Assembly (NCBI RefSeq): GCF_000021925.1
Contig: NC_011830.1
Coordinates: 4,065,001-4,129,000, forward strand
Origin: Desulfitobacterium hafniense DCB-2
GTDB lineage: Bacteria; Bacillota; Desulfitobacteriia; Desulfitobacteriales; Desulfitobacteriaceae
Direction: 5' to 3'
DNA: 64,000 bases
This document shows, piece after piece, positions 15,532 through 24,270 of this stretch. The position numbers were made by a program, and so were the translations under genes. The number at the start of each line of letters is the position of its first letter. Position 1 is the first letter of the stretch. The notes below the pieces were generated by a model. It made no database searches. It saw only the letters and a list, made by a program, of their open reading frames with translations, and was not told where the DNA came from.

Positions 15532-16227
15532 TTATCTTCTATTGTCAGGGCTCAAAACCACAATCAGGGCCGTTCCTTCCGAAACGTCTACTATTGCATC
15601 TTCCCCCAAAAAAACATTGCTTATCCCTCGGGGAGAATCCCGATACAAAATCTCATCATAAAGAGGATAATAGAGACCCTCAGTGCGTACAACAGCTTTT
15701 GCCGTTATGGGTATTACCGATAGTTTTTGCCCTTTTTTCCCTGTTAACTTCCCCAGCCCCTCCAAGAGCCAAAGCTCCTGATCAGGCCCTTTCATGCGAA
15801 TCCGAACACCCCTTTTTAAGAAGCCCTGCAAAAGAAAAAGGTTCCCCAATAAGTGATCGATGCGCCCGCCCATTGCTCCTAATAAGAAAACATCCTGGCT
15901 CTCCCAGCCTTGGACTCCTGCCTTCTCCGCTTTCACCGTCCCCTCTTCCTGCTCCATAAGCTTGACAGCATATTCCAGGGCCAGCTCCAGGTCGGTCTCA
16001 TCCTTTTCGGCGGGATAGCAAACTATAACGGTTCCCTTCTGGCGGCAGATTTCCAGGGTCTCAGGCTCCGCGGAGTCCAGATCGCCGAGCAAAGCGTCCG
16101 GAACGAATCCTGCCCGGACGATATGATTGCCCCCACCGTCCACTGCGATCAGCCGGTCATAAGCGGCCAGCTCTCTTTTACCCCATTCCTGATCCCATTC
16201 GCCATTGGCTACTACGGCAATCCTCAC
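15532..16227 (-). CDS. thiN: thiamine pyrophosphokinase
   Basis: Transfers pyrophosphate from ATP to thiamine to make thiamine diphosphate. The 231-residue product shows the family motifs DRLIAVDGGGNH, the catalytic GDLDS, the acidic EKDETDLELAL segment (about residues 77-87) and GAMGGRIDHLLGNL. It overlaps the rpe stop by four bases, as in the Firmicute rsgA-rpe-thiN order. Confidence 0.95.
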   Translation of the reverse strand: MRIAVVANGEWDQEWGKRELAAYDRLIAVDGGGNHIVRAGFVPDALLGDLDSAEPETLEICRQKGTVIVCYPAEKDETDLELALEYAVKLMEQEEGTVKAEKAGVQGWESQDVFLLGAMGGRIDHLLGNLFLLQGFLKRGVRIRMKGPDQELWLLEGLGKLTGKKGQKLSVIPITAKAVVRTEGLYYPLYDEILYRDSPRGISNVFLGEDAIVDVSEGTALIVVLSPDNRR

Positions 16228-16898
16228 TTTGGATCACCCTTATAGCCTTGGGCCGCTTCCCGGAGCTCTTGGACTGCCCGGGCCGGGTCAGCGCAGGCAA
16301 ATACCGCCGCTCCGGCCACCAGGATATTGGCACCGGCTTTGACTACGGCAGGAGCCGTGTCCAGATTGATTCCTCCGTCCACCTCAATCTCACAAGAGGA
16401 TTGCATCTGATCGAGATGCCGGTGAAGAACTTCAATCTTAGGAAGAACCGCGGGGATAAATTTCTGCCCCCCAAAGCCCGGATTAACGCTCATAATCAAA
16501 ACCATATCCAATTCATCGAGGATGTACTTGATTCCGTCCAAAGGGGTGGCCGGATTAATGGAAACTCCTGCGGTAAGACCTAACCCCTTAATCTGCTGGA
16601 TGGCACGATGGATATGGGGCGTGGCTTCCAGATGCACTGTAATATGATCCGCCCCGGCTTTCGCGAATTCCTCAATAAAGCGTTCCGGATGTTCAATCAT
16701 TAAATGGACATCAAAGCGCATCTGGGAATAAGGCCGCAGCGCTTTAACCACCAGGGGGCCAATGGTAATGTTGGGTACAAAATGCCCATCCATCACATCA
16801 ATATGTAAGACTTCAGCCCCTGCTTTTTCCACTAAGGCAACCTGATCTCCCAAATGGGCAAAGTCTGCCGATAAAATGGAGGGCGCAATTTTTATCAT
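16224..16898 (-). CDS. rpe: ribulose-phosphate 3-epimerase
   Basis: Interconverts ribulose-5-phosphate and xylulose-5-phosphate in the pentose phosphate pathway. The TIM-barrel motifs are clear: KIAPSILSADFAHLG, the metal-binding HIDVMDGHFVPN, DVHLMIEHPERFI, MSVNPGFGGQKFIP and EVDGGINLDTAP. The start was placed at the ATG at 16898, behind AGAGGAG, giving 224 residues; the frame is open eight codons further upstream. It is next to rsgA and coupled to thiN. Confidence 0.97.
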   Translation of the reverse strand: MIKIAPSILSADFAHLGDQVALVEKAGAEVLHIDVMDGHFVPNITIGPLVVKALRPYSQMRFDVHLMIEHPERFIEEFAKAGADHITVHLEATPHIHRAIQQIKGLGLTAGVSINPATPLDGIKYILDELDMVLIMSVNPGFGGQKFIPAVLPKIEVLHRHLDQMQSSCEIEVDGGINLDTAPAVVKAGANILVAGAAVFACADPARAVQELREAAQGYKGDPK

Positions 16899-16899
16899 T

Positions 16900-17790
16900 C
16901 TAATATCTCCTCTCGGCTGCAATAACTTCCTCTAAAAACTGACAATAGTGCTCATAACGGGATGGCTGAATTCTCCCTGATGCCACCGCAGCTTTTACCG
17001 CGCAATCCGGCTCTTTATGATGCTGGCAGTCGGCAAAGCGGCATTCTCCTACGTCCTGAAATTCCCAGAAATAATCTGTCAGCTCTTCCCTCTTCATGGC
17101 GGGAAGATAGAGGGAGGAGAACCCCGGGGTATCCGCCAGCAGCCCTTCCCCGCAAACCATCAGCTCCACATGGCGGGTGGTATGGCGGCCTCGCTTCAGC
17201 TTGCGGCTGACATCCCCTGTCTTTAACTCCAGACCGGGGGATAAGGCATTGACAAGGCTGGACTTGCCGACACCGGAGGGACCGGCCAGAACGCTTACCT
17301 TCCCGTTGATATGCTCCTGCAATTCAGCCAGCCCTTCCCCTGTCTTTGTCGATACCTTAACTAATTCGCAGCCCAGCTGCCGGTAAAAATCCAGCCCATC
17401 GGCCGGAAAGGTGTTCTCGGCGGTGCTTTCGCCCCTGCTGCCCAAGTCGATTTTATTTAAAACGAGAATGGGCTTAATCTGAGCAGCTGTCACTTGAACG
17501 ATAAGCCGATCAAGCAGGTTCAGATCCGGTGCAGGGGATACACAGGCAAAGACCAGAAAGGCCTGATCCACATTGGCTATGGTCGGCCTGACCAAGGAGT
17601 TATGGCGGGTCTCCACTTCTTCAATCGTCCCTTTATCCCCTGTTCCCGGTAAAATCTTTACCCGGTCTCCCGGCAGAAATCCCTGATTGCGAATGCGAAA
17701 GCGACCGCGCAGGGAACATTCCCATACCCGGCCTTCCGCGAATACATAATAAAATCCACTGTATCCCTTGAGTAATATTCCAGAAATCAT
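16900..17790 (-). CDS. rsgA: ribosome small-subunit-dependent GTPase A
   Basis: RsgA (YjeQ) is a circularly permuted GTPase that acts in late 30S ribosome assembly. The 296-residue protein has an N-terminal OB fold, G4 NKID (112-115), G1 GPSGVGKS (170-177), G3 DTPG (220-223) and a C-terminal Cys/His zinc region (CRFADCQHHKEPDC). It lies 36 bases downstream of the kinase gene prkC, as in Bacillus, where prpC-prkC-rsgA are also adjacent. Confidence 0.97.
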   Translation of the reverse strand: MISGILLKGYSGFYYVFAEGRVWECSLRGRFRIRNQGFLPGDRVKILPGTGDKGTIEEVETRHNSLVRPTIANVDQAFLVFACVSPAPDLNLLDRLIVQVTAAQIKPILVLNKIDLGSRGESTAENTFPADGLDFYRQLGCELVKVSTKTGEGLAELQEHINGKVSVLAGPSGVGKSSLVNALSPGLELKTGDVSRKLKRGRHTTRHVELMVCGEGLLADTPGFSSLYLPAMKREELTDYFWEFQDVGECRFADCQHHKEPDCAVKAAVASGRIQPSRYEHYCQFLEEVIAAERRY

Positions 17791-17826
17791 GCGTTCCTTT
17801 TACCCTTTCTCAAAGAGTCCTGCCTT

Positions 17827-19566
17827 TCATTGCGCAATTTTATCCAGCTTGGCCACATGGCCTAAAATAACCGGATTAAAGGCTATAGGCCCCGGCCCCC
17901 GGGAAATGATGATCCTGACCGTATCTCCTTTTTTAACCATATCACCTGGTTTAGGATCGGTTGCCATCACCACATCCGACGGATATTCGGTGGAATTTTC
18001 ACTGTCCACGATCACTTTTAACTCATACTGCTGCTCCAGAATTGCTTTAGCATCAGCCGGTGATCTGGAAATGACATTGGGCATGGGCTTCGGTTCATCG
18101 ACTTTCCCGGCGCTGACCGTTAAGGTGATCTTCCCATTTTTGGGCCAGTCTGAACCCGGGGCGGGATCCTGCTCCACCACAATGCCTTTGGGCAGAGAAG
18201 AGTTTTGATCCTCCTGGGCAACAATGTTATCTCTTTTGAAACCCTGGCTCTCTAAAAAATTAATGGCCGCTTCCTGAGTGATATCTCCGGTCTTAAGGTT
18301 AGGAATTCTTGCTTGTTCGGGACCTAAGCTCACCCAGACCTTGATGCCCCGTTCTTTTTTCACAACGGCACCCTCTTCAGGGTCGGTTCGGGTAATCTTC
18401 CCCTTCTCCATGTCATTATTGTATTCTTCCTGAGTGTTCGGGTCTAAGGATAAACCTTTTTGTTCAGCAAAATAACCGGCTTCCTGAATTGTTTTTCCCA
18501 CCAAGGGAGGAACCGTCGTGGTTCCTACATTAAACCATTGGGATAAAGCAACCCAGCCTCCCCCCATGATCAGTACCAAGGCCAGCAAAGCCACCCAAGG
18601 CCAGCGTTTACGAAATAGTGGGACCTTAGCCTTTTTCCGGCCTGCTTCCTTTTCCTCGGAAGCTAAAGCTGAGTTCACTCCGGCCCTTAGCGAGCTGTGG
18701 ACCCGGGTGCTTTCTAAGTCCTGGTCCTCATCCACCGTCTTGTCCACAGGCAAGCCGGCCTGAACTTTGCGCAGATCCTGCAAGAGATCTTTGGCCGTAG
18801 CATAGCGCTGATCCGGAGATTTGGCAATGGATCTCATCACCAGATTCTCCAAAGCAGGACTGACCCTGGCGTTCAGCTTGCTGGGAGGGACGGCTAATTC
18901 CTGCAAATGCTTAAGAGCAATGGAGATCGGGGTCTCGCCGTCGTAGGGCACCTTCCCTGTCAAGAGTTCATAGAGAATAATCCCTAAAGAATAGAGATCG
19001 GATTGTTCGTTGGTCTGGATTCCCCGGGCCTGTTCCGGAGAGAGGTAATGAACCGAACCCACGATATCTCCCGTATGGGTCATGGTGGCTGCTGAAACAG
19101 CCCGGGCGATGCCGAAATCAGTGACCTTGATCCGCCCGTCTTCGGTAACCAGAATATTATGAGGTTTAATATCCCGGTGAATAATATGATGCTCATGGGC
19201 ATGGCGGATGGCCTCCGCAATCTGGATGCCCAGCTCCAGGGTCTGTTCCGTGGATAAGGGGGCATAATTGCGGATGATATCCTTCAGGTTCTGTCCCTCG
19301 ATATGCTCCATGACAATGTACTCCGTCTCACCGTCCTTGCCCACATCGTAGATGGAGACGATATTGGCGTGGGACAGACTGGCTGCCGACTGGGCCTCCC
19401 TGCGGAAACGGCGGACGAATTCCTCGTCTGCGGTAAACTGCTCGTGGAGAATTTTAATGGCGACGATCCGGTTCAATAAAAGATCCTTGGCTTTGTAGAC
19501 AATGGCCATACCGCCGGACCCGATCTTTTCAATTATTTCATAGCGATTACTCAATATCTTGCTCAC
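17827..19566 (-). CDS. prkC: PASTA-domain Ser/Thr protein kinase (PrkC/PknB type)
   Basis: A membrane-bound eukaryotic-type kinase that senses muropeptides or lipid II through outside PASTA repeats and controls growth, cell wall synthesis and spore germination. The 579-residue protein has a kinase domain with GSGGMAIVYKA (16-26), K38, the catalytic HRD (130-132) and DFG (150-152), a juxtamembrane linker, one membrane segment at about 325-347, and three PASTA repeats outside. It is coupled to pbpA upstream (4-base overlap) and is accompanied by its phosphatase and two FHA proteins in the same run. Confidence 0.96.
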   Translation of the reverse strand: MSKILSNRYEIIEKIGSGGMAIVYKAKDLLLNRIVAIKILHEQFTADEEFVRRFRREAQSAASLSHANIVSIYDVGKDGETEYIVMEHIEGQNLKDIIRNYAPLSTEQTLELGIQIAEAIRHAHEHHIIHRDIKPHNILVTEDGRIKVTDFGIARAVSAATMTHTGDIVGSVHYLSPEQARGIQTNEQSDLYSLGIILYELLTGKVPYDGETPISIALKHLQELAVPPSKLNARVSPALENLVMRSIAKSPDQRYATAKDLLQDLRKVQAGLPVDKTVDEDQDLESTRVHSSLRAGVNSALASEEKEAGRKKAKVPLFRKRWPWVALLALVLIMGGGWVALSQWFNVGTTTVPPLVGKTIQEAGYFAEQKGLSLDPNTQEEYNNDMEKGKITRTDPEEGAVVKKERGIKVWVSLGPEQARIPNLKTGDITQEAAINFLESQGFKRDNIVAQEDQNSSLPKGIVVEQDPAPGSDWPKNGKITLTVSAGKVDEPKPMPNVISRSPADAKAILEQQYELKVIVDSENSTEYPSDVVMATDPKPGDMVKKGDTVRIIISRGPGPIAFNPVILGHVAKLDKIAQ

Positions 19567-20981
19567 GAGTTATCACCTGCTTTCTGCCTTAATGCGGTCT
19601 CAATGATGGCGCGGGCAATGGGCGCCGAAGCCCCTCCCCCGGTACCCCCATTCTCGACCAGGACTGCTACAGCGATTTGAGGATTATCCGCCGGAGCAAA
19701 AGCAATATACCAAGCATGGGTCCTGACATTTCCTCCCGGTTCAGCCGAACCTGTTTTGGCGGCTACCTGGAACCCGGCAATGCCACCGGGAGCCGCTGTC
19801 CCCTCATTAACTGCCGTGACCATGGCGCTCTTAATCCTTTCCGCTTCCTGGGAGGACAGAGGGGTTAACCACGGTTCAGGTTTTTTTCTGTAAAGTACAT
19901 TCTGATTCTCATCCATCACCTGATCCACAATGTGGGGCTTCATAATCACACCTTGATTGGCAATTCCTGCTGTGATCAAGGCCATATGGAAAGGTGAAAC
20001 CAAAACTTCCCCCTGCCCAAAAGCACTGGCTGCCAGCAGGTTATCATCCATGCGGCTGGGCACTGCCTCTTCGTTGGTCAGGGTACTGCGCTTCACCGGC
20101 AATTCAAAAGGTATCTCCTGGCCAAATCCGAAAGATTTAGCTGCTTCCAGAAAAACCTTATCGCCCGCTTGCACACCGTAGGTTGCAAAATAAGTATTGC
20201 AGGACTCAGCCAAAGCCAGATTATAATTCACCCAGCCATGGGCCTTGTCATTTTGTTCACGGATCACTTGTCCATTAATGATCGCCGTACCTGTGCAATG
20301 ATAGAGATCACTTGTATCCAACCCGGCCCGCAGGAGGGCCGCCGAGGTCATCACCTTTAATGTAGAGCCCGGGGTATAGAGAGCAAAAGCATGATTCAGA
20401 AAAGGGCTCCCCGGCTTCTTGCTGATGTTCTCCCAATCTTCATCCACAGTATTGCCATCAAAGCTGGGCTGACTGACTAAGGCCAGCACTTCCCCATTGC
20501 GGGGGTCGATGGCTACCGCCGAACCGATCTTTCCTTTTAAGCCTTCATAGGCCACCTTCTGCAGACCATAATCCAGGGTAAGCACCACATCATTGCCCTG
20601 GCGGGGAAGTTGGAACACCTGCTCCAGGGTCTGTTCAGCCGTGGCATCTTTGATCCCCAAAAGCCAATCGCCAAGATGAGCCTCCAGCCCGGAAGAACCG
20701 CGCAGCAGGGTTGCATACCCGATCAGGGGCTCTAAAGCTTCACCTTTAGGGTAAATTCGAGTTTTCTCGTCTTCTTTTACTTCGGTTTGTGCCAATACTT
20801 CGCCATTTCTGTCGAAAATTCCTCCTCTAACCACCCGCTGCTCCATGAGAATAAGCCGGCGATTGGCGGGATTGTCCATCAATTCCGCAGAACGGGCCAC
20901 CTGCCAATAGACAAGACCAAAGCTCAGGCCAATGATGCTTAAGGAGAAGCCTATGGCTACATTTCTTAAACCTTTTTTCAT
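19563..20981 (-). CDS. pbpA: penicillin-binding protein, class B transpeptidase (PbpA type)
   Basis: A peptidoglycan transpeptidase with one N-terminal membrane anchor (about residues 7-28). The catalytic motifs are SxxK (STLK, 206-209), SxN (SCN, 260-262) and KTG (AKTGSAEPGG) in the C-terminal part. At 472 residues it is shorter than division PBP2b-type enzymes and lacks PASTA repeats, like the PbpA proteins paired with RodA in Actinobacteria. It overlaps rodA and prkC by four bases on each side, so the three are translationally coupled. Confidence 0.92.
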   Translation of the reverse strand: MKKGLRNVAIGFSLSIIGLSFGLVYWQVARSAELMDNPANRRLILMEQRVVRGGIFDRNGEVLAQTEVKEDEKTRIYPKGEALEPLIGYATLLRGSSGLEAHLGDWLLGIKDATAEQTLEQVFQLPRQGNDVVLTLDYGLQKVAYEGLKGKIGSAVAIDPRNGEVLALVSQPSFDGNTVDEDWENISKKPGSPFLNHAFALYTPGSTLKVMTSAALLRAGLDTSDLYHCTGTAIINGQVIREQNDKAHGWVNYNLALAESCNTYFATYGVQAGDKVFLEAAKSFGFGQEIPFELPVKRSTLTNEEAVPSRMDDNLLAASAFGQGEVLVSPFHMALITAGIANQGVIMKPHIVDQVMDENQNVLYRKKPEPWLTPLSSQEAERIKSAMVTAVNEGTAAPGGIAGFQVAAKTGSAEPGGNVRTHAWYIAFAPADNPQIAVAVLVENGGTGGGASAPIARAIIETALRQKAGDNS

Positions 20982-22264
20982 GCGGCATACTCCCTTCCTT
21001 TATTCTTGATATGCAAAGGACCTGCAGCTTCCGCATGAGAAATATTAGCTAGAATTCCCAACAGTAAAAAGTGAATAAGCAAGGAGCTTCCGCCATAACT
21101 AACCCAGGGCAGAGGGATTCCCGTTAAGGGCAGGAGCTTGGTGACTCCGGCCAGGATGATGATGGCTTCCGTCCCTACCAGGATTCCGATACCTGCTGCT
21201 AAAATCTGACCAAAGCGGTCTGCCGCTTGAATACTGATGTGGAAGGCCCGCAAAACCACCACCAAAAAGAGCATCAGCAGGGCCATAGCCCCGGCAAAAC
21301 CAAGCTCTTCGGCAATGATGGAAAAGATAAAATCCGTGCTGGCGGCAGGTACCTGAGAGGCGCCGATGCCATTGCCCAGACCTGTTCCCAGGATCTTGCC
21401 CCCGCCAATGGCAAAGAGGGATTGAGCAATTTGATAGCCGCCACCGCTGGGATCCCCCCAGGGGTTGAGCCAGGTGGCAACACGGACTTGAACATGGCTG
21501 AAAAGAAAATAGCCTAAGGTTCCCGTACTTAAGAAGACAGGCAGGGCAACACCGAGATAAAGCACCCGCTCCGTCACCACATAGAGCACCAAAACATACA
21601 GAGAATAGAACACCAGGGCTGTACCTAAGCTCTTCTGAGCAGCCAACAGGAGCAGCGAAAATCCTCCCATGACCAGAAAGGGTCCCAGGGTGCGCCAGTC
21701 CGGCAAGGAAAGCCGGCCGATCTGTACCGTCCCTACACGCAGAACCTCTTCATGCTCACTCAGGTAAGAAGCTAAGAAGATGAGCATAGCCACCTTAACC
21801 AATTCCTCGGATTCAAAGCCCATACCACCGATATGCAGCCAACTGGTTGCTCCTCCTTGGGTCACCCCAAAAAGCAGGGTGATCAGCAACAGAACCACGG
21901 CACCTAAACCGGAAAGATAACGGAAGCGGCCCAAGGCCCGATAATCCCGCAGAGCATAAAGGACACAATAAAAGATAAACAGCCCCAGACAAGCCCACCA
22001 GAATTGCTTTAAGGCCGAAGCCGGGCGGATGCGGGTGATAAAGACCAGTCCAATCACCAGAATCATCTGCACTGTGGGCAACAGAAAGGGATCCCCCTGA
22101 TAGGCCACAAGTTTTTCCAGGGCTGCGCCGATTAAGAGCAGCAGCGAAAAAACCCCCGCCTGCCAAAGGATTTGCTCGTTGGCTTTGCCGTCTAAGGCTA
22201 AGACGCCCAGTCCGACCCAGAGAATACTTAAGATTAATAGACGTAATATCCAGACCCTTTTCAT
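20978..22264 (-). CDS. rodA: SEDS-family peptidoglycan polymerase (RodA/FtsW type)
   Basis: A polytopic membrane glycosyltransferase that polymerises lipid II together with a class B PBP. The product of about 428 residues is almost entirely hydrophobic helices and ends with the family segment LPLTGIPLPWVSYGGSSLL. The start was set at the ATG at 22264, seven bases after GGAG; an upstream in-frame start lies inside the PP2C gene. The partner PBP gene follows with a 4-base overlap. RodA and FtsW cannot be separated by sequence alone; context with pbpA favours a RodA-like role. Confidence 0.93.
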   Translation of the reverse strand: MKRVWILRLLILSILWVGLGVLALDGKANEQILWQAGVFSLLLLIGAALEKLVAYQGDPFLLPTVQMILVIGLVFITRIRPASALKQFWWACLGLFIFYCVLYALRDYRALGRFRYLSGLGAVVLLLITLLFGVTQGGATSWLHIGGMGFESEELVKVAMLIFLASYLSEHEEVLRVGTVQIGRLSLPDWRTLGPFLVMGGFSLLLLAAQKSLGTALVFYSLYVLVLYVVTERVLYLGVALPVFLSTGTLGYFLFSHVQVRVATWLNPWGDPSGGGYQIAQSLFAIGGGKILGTGLGNGIGASQVPAASTDFIFSIIAEELGFAGAMALLMLFLVVVLRAFHISIQAADRFGQILAAGIGILVGTEAIIILAGVTKLLPLTGIPLPWVSYGGSSLLIHFLLLGILANISHAEAAGPLHIKNKGREYAA

Positions 22265-22268
22265 TTTG

Positions 22269-22988
22269 TCACTCCGTAATACAGCATAAAGCTGTAAAAT
22301 TATCGGGTGCACCTCGTTCTATGATCAGTTGATGAAGGCGCTCCAGGTGCTCTTCCCATGAACCTTTCTGCAAGAACTCCTCCTCTAACTCCCGATCGCT
22401 GATCACATTGGATACCCCATCCGTACAGAGGAAAAAGATATCCCCCGTCTGCAACTCCAGGAACTGAGAGTCCACCTCCACATCCCATCCGGCTCCCACA
22501 GCTCTTACCAACATATGACGCTTGGGATGGCTATCCGCCTCTTCCGAAGAGATCTGTCCCAGACGCACCAGCTCACCGACTAAAGAATGATCACGAGTCA
22601 GCTGAATCAGTTGCTCATTGCGCCATACATAGGCTCTGCTATCCCCCACATGGGCGAGGACAACCTTAGTCTCTCTGAAGACCAGAACGGTCAAGGTCGT
22701 ACCCATTCCTTCCGTGGCAGGGTTGCGGGTCGAGCTCATATACACTTCCCGGTTGGCCCGCACCAAAATCTCCCTGACCTGGTTCTCCAGGTCCTCATTC
22801 TCTTGGGCCCCCAGATGGGGAGCACCCTTGATCAATTCGTCCAGGGCTGTCCGTGCCGCTACTTCCCCTGCCAGATGCCCGCCCATACCGTCGGCTACTG
22901 CATACACACCGTACTCCGGCAGAGCAAGGAAGGCATCCTCATTATTTTTGCGTACGCAGCCTGTTTCACTAAAGCTTAGAACTCTCAT
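22269..22988 (-). CDS. prpC: PP2C-type Ser/Thr phosphatase (PrpC/Stp)
   Basis: Reverses phosphorylation by the PASTA kinase in the same operon. The 239-residue PPM-family protein has the metal-binding motifs NNEDAFL, VADGMGGHLAGEVA and, later, LCTDGVSN, plus LTRDHSLVGELV. The ATG at 22988 follows GAGGTGG. It overlaps the end of the upstream FHA gene by 20 bases and is six bases from rodA. Confidence 0.96.
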   Translation of the reverse strand: MRVLSFSETGCVRKNNEDAFLALPEYGVYAVADGMGGHLAGEVAARTALDELIKGAPHLGAQENEDLENQVREILVRANREVYMSSTRNPATEGMGTTLTVLVFRETKVVLAHVGDSRAYVWRNEQLIQLTRDHSLVGELVRLGQISSEEADSHPKRHMLVRAVGAGWDVEVDSQFLELQTGDIFFLCTDGVSNVISDRELEEEFLQKGSWEEHLERLHQLIIERGAPDNFTALCCITE

Positions 22989-23418
22989 TTTGCCACCTCG
23001 AATATTGGAAAGTAATACTTCCAATTTTCACATAATCTCCGGCAACCAGTTGAACCGGGGAGGAGATCCGCTCTCCGTTAACCCAGGTTCCATTGGTGCT
23101 TCCTAAGTCCTCCAGGGTCGTTACCCCTTTATGATGCCGTACCAGGACATGATCCATGGAAGCGAAGTGATCGGCTAAAACCACATCGTTATTTTTCCCG
23201 CGGCCTATTTTCAGGCCTTTTTGGTCAATGCGAAAGACCCGGCCTTTAGGCAACAGCTCTCCTCCGGAGAGCACTTCAAAGCGCCCAAATTCCTTTTCCC
23301 CCTTGCGGATCAGCCCCTTAACCTGCAAATCAGCCAATAAGGCTGTGAGTATCCGAAAAAGAAAAAGATAAATTAGTCCAATGAAAAGTATCCTTCCCAG
23401 TACTAAAATTCCTTGCAT
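22969..23418 (-). CDS. membrane-anchored FHA-domain protein (FhaB-like)
   Basis: A 149-residue protein with an N-terminal membrane segment (about residues 5-27) and a C-terminal FHA domain that binds phosphothreonine: GLKIGRGKNNDVVL, the HVLV/H contact region, and LEDLGSTNGTWVNGERI. It is probably a docking partner for proteins phosphorylated by the PASTA kinase, comparable with FhaB/FipA of Mycobacterium, which is encoded at the same place relative to the phosphatase and rodA. Confidence 0.9.
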   Translation of the reverse strand: MQGILVLGRILFIGLIYLFLFRILTALLADLQVKGLIRKGEKEFGRFEVLSGGELLPKGRVFRIDQKGLKIGRGKNNDVVLADHFASMDHVLVRHHKGVTTLEDLGSTNGTWVNGERISSPVQLVAGDYVKIGSITFQYSRWQNESSKL

Positions 23419-23466
23419 AGAAACCTCCGCACTTTACTGACCTTCTTAACCCCTCCAGCATCCCGT

Positions 23467-24270
23467 TCAATGGTGACGCAGGATAAAGATCGTCTGCCCT
23501 ATTTCCACCCGGTCCCCCAAGCCTATTTTCTGCTTGGCAATCCTCTGTCCATTGAGCCAGGTTCCGTTGGTGCTGCCTAAGTCGTCAATCACCCAGTCTT
23601 CCCCGTCGCTGCTGAGCTTGAGATGCCGCCGGGATACCTCGGGATCCTGCAGGACAATTTCACACTGACCATGGCGCCCGATATGAATCGTCTCTTCCTC
23701 CAAAGGGAAAGTTTTTCCAGAATCCGGTCCTTGAATTATTTCGAGAGCATAACGAATTTTCCTGCTCTGTTCATAGGAATTTCGGAGATTGTAAGGAAGT
23801 TCCCCTTGAAAGATATTGGTCTGATCCCGCCAGTCCACAGATTCAACCGCTTCCTGGGCCTCTTCTTCGTACTCGTCATCGTCGTCCCAAAGGACCTCGA
23901 TGGAATCATCAAAATCCACTTCGATGAACATTTCATGAGGCTTGACCGTGTCATCGGAGTGAAGTTCGATGGAAGGTTTGCTCAAGAAAGTAAAGCCGCT
24001 TTTCTTGCCCTCGGCATGCAGATATTTGGAAAGCTCAATTAAAAAGGCATCCCCAAAATTAGCAAAAGGACTCCAATCACTGGAGTGGAGAAAAACCCGG
24101 TAAACATTGGGCACATAAACCTGGGAAATGCTCACCTGCTTGTTTTTCTGCATGATGCGAACCAGTTCTTTAGCCAATTCCACAGGTTGCAGCCGAGAAT
24201 TGTTATTCTTTTTAAACATACCCGTAAATAGACTTTCCGCTACTTCTTCAAAACGGGCCAATAGGTTCAT
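23467..24270 (-). CDS. DUF3662 and FHA domain protein (FhaA-like)
   Basis: A 267-residue cytosolic protein. Residues 1-115 match the DUF3662 domain of FhaA (NLLARFEEVAESLFTGMF, LAKELVRIMQKNKQVS, VPNVYRVFL). A strongly acidic linker (about 125-145) follows, and residues 175-267 form an FHA domain with IHIGRHGQCEIVL and IDDLGSTNGTWLNGQRI. In Actinobacteria FhaA is a partner of PknB and of MurJ/MviN. It overlaps rlmN by four bases and precedes the FhaB-like gene. Confidence 0.93.
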   Translation of the reverse strand: MNLLARFEEVAESLFTGMFKKNNNSRLQPVELAKELVRIMQKNKQVSISQVYVPNVYRVFLHSSDWSPFANFGDAFLIELSKYLHAEGKKSGFTFLSKPSIELHSDDTVKPHEMFIEVDFDDSIEVLWDDDDEYEEEAQEAVESVDWRDQTNIFQGELPYNLRNSYEQSRKIRYALEIIQGPDSGKTFPLEEETIHIGRHGQCEIVLQDPEVSRRHLKLSSDGEDWVIDDLGSTNGTWLNGQRIAKQKIGLGDRVEIGQTIFILRHH

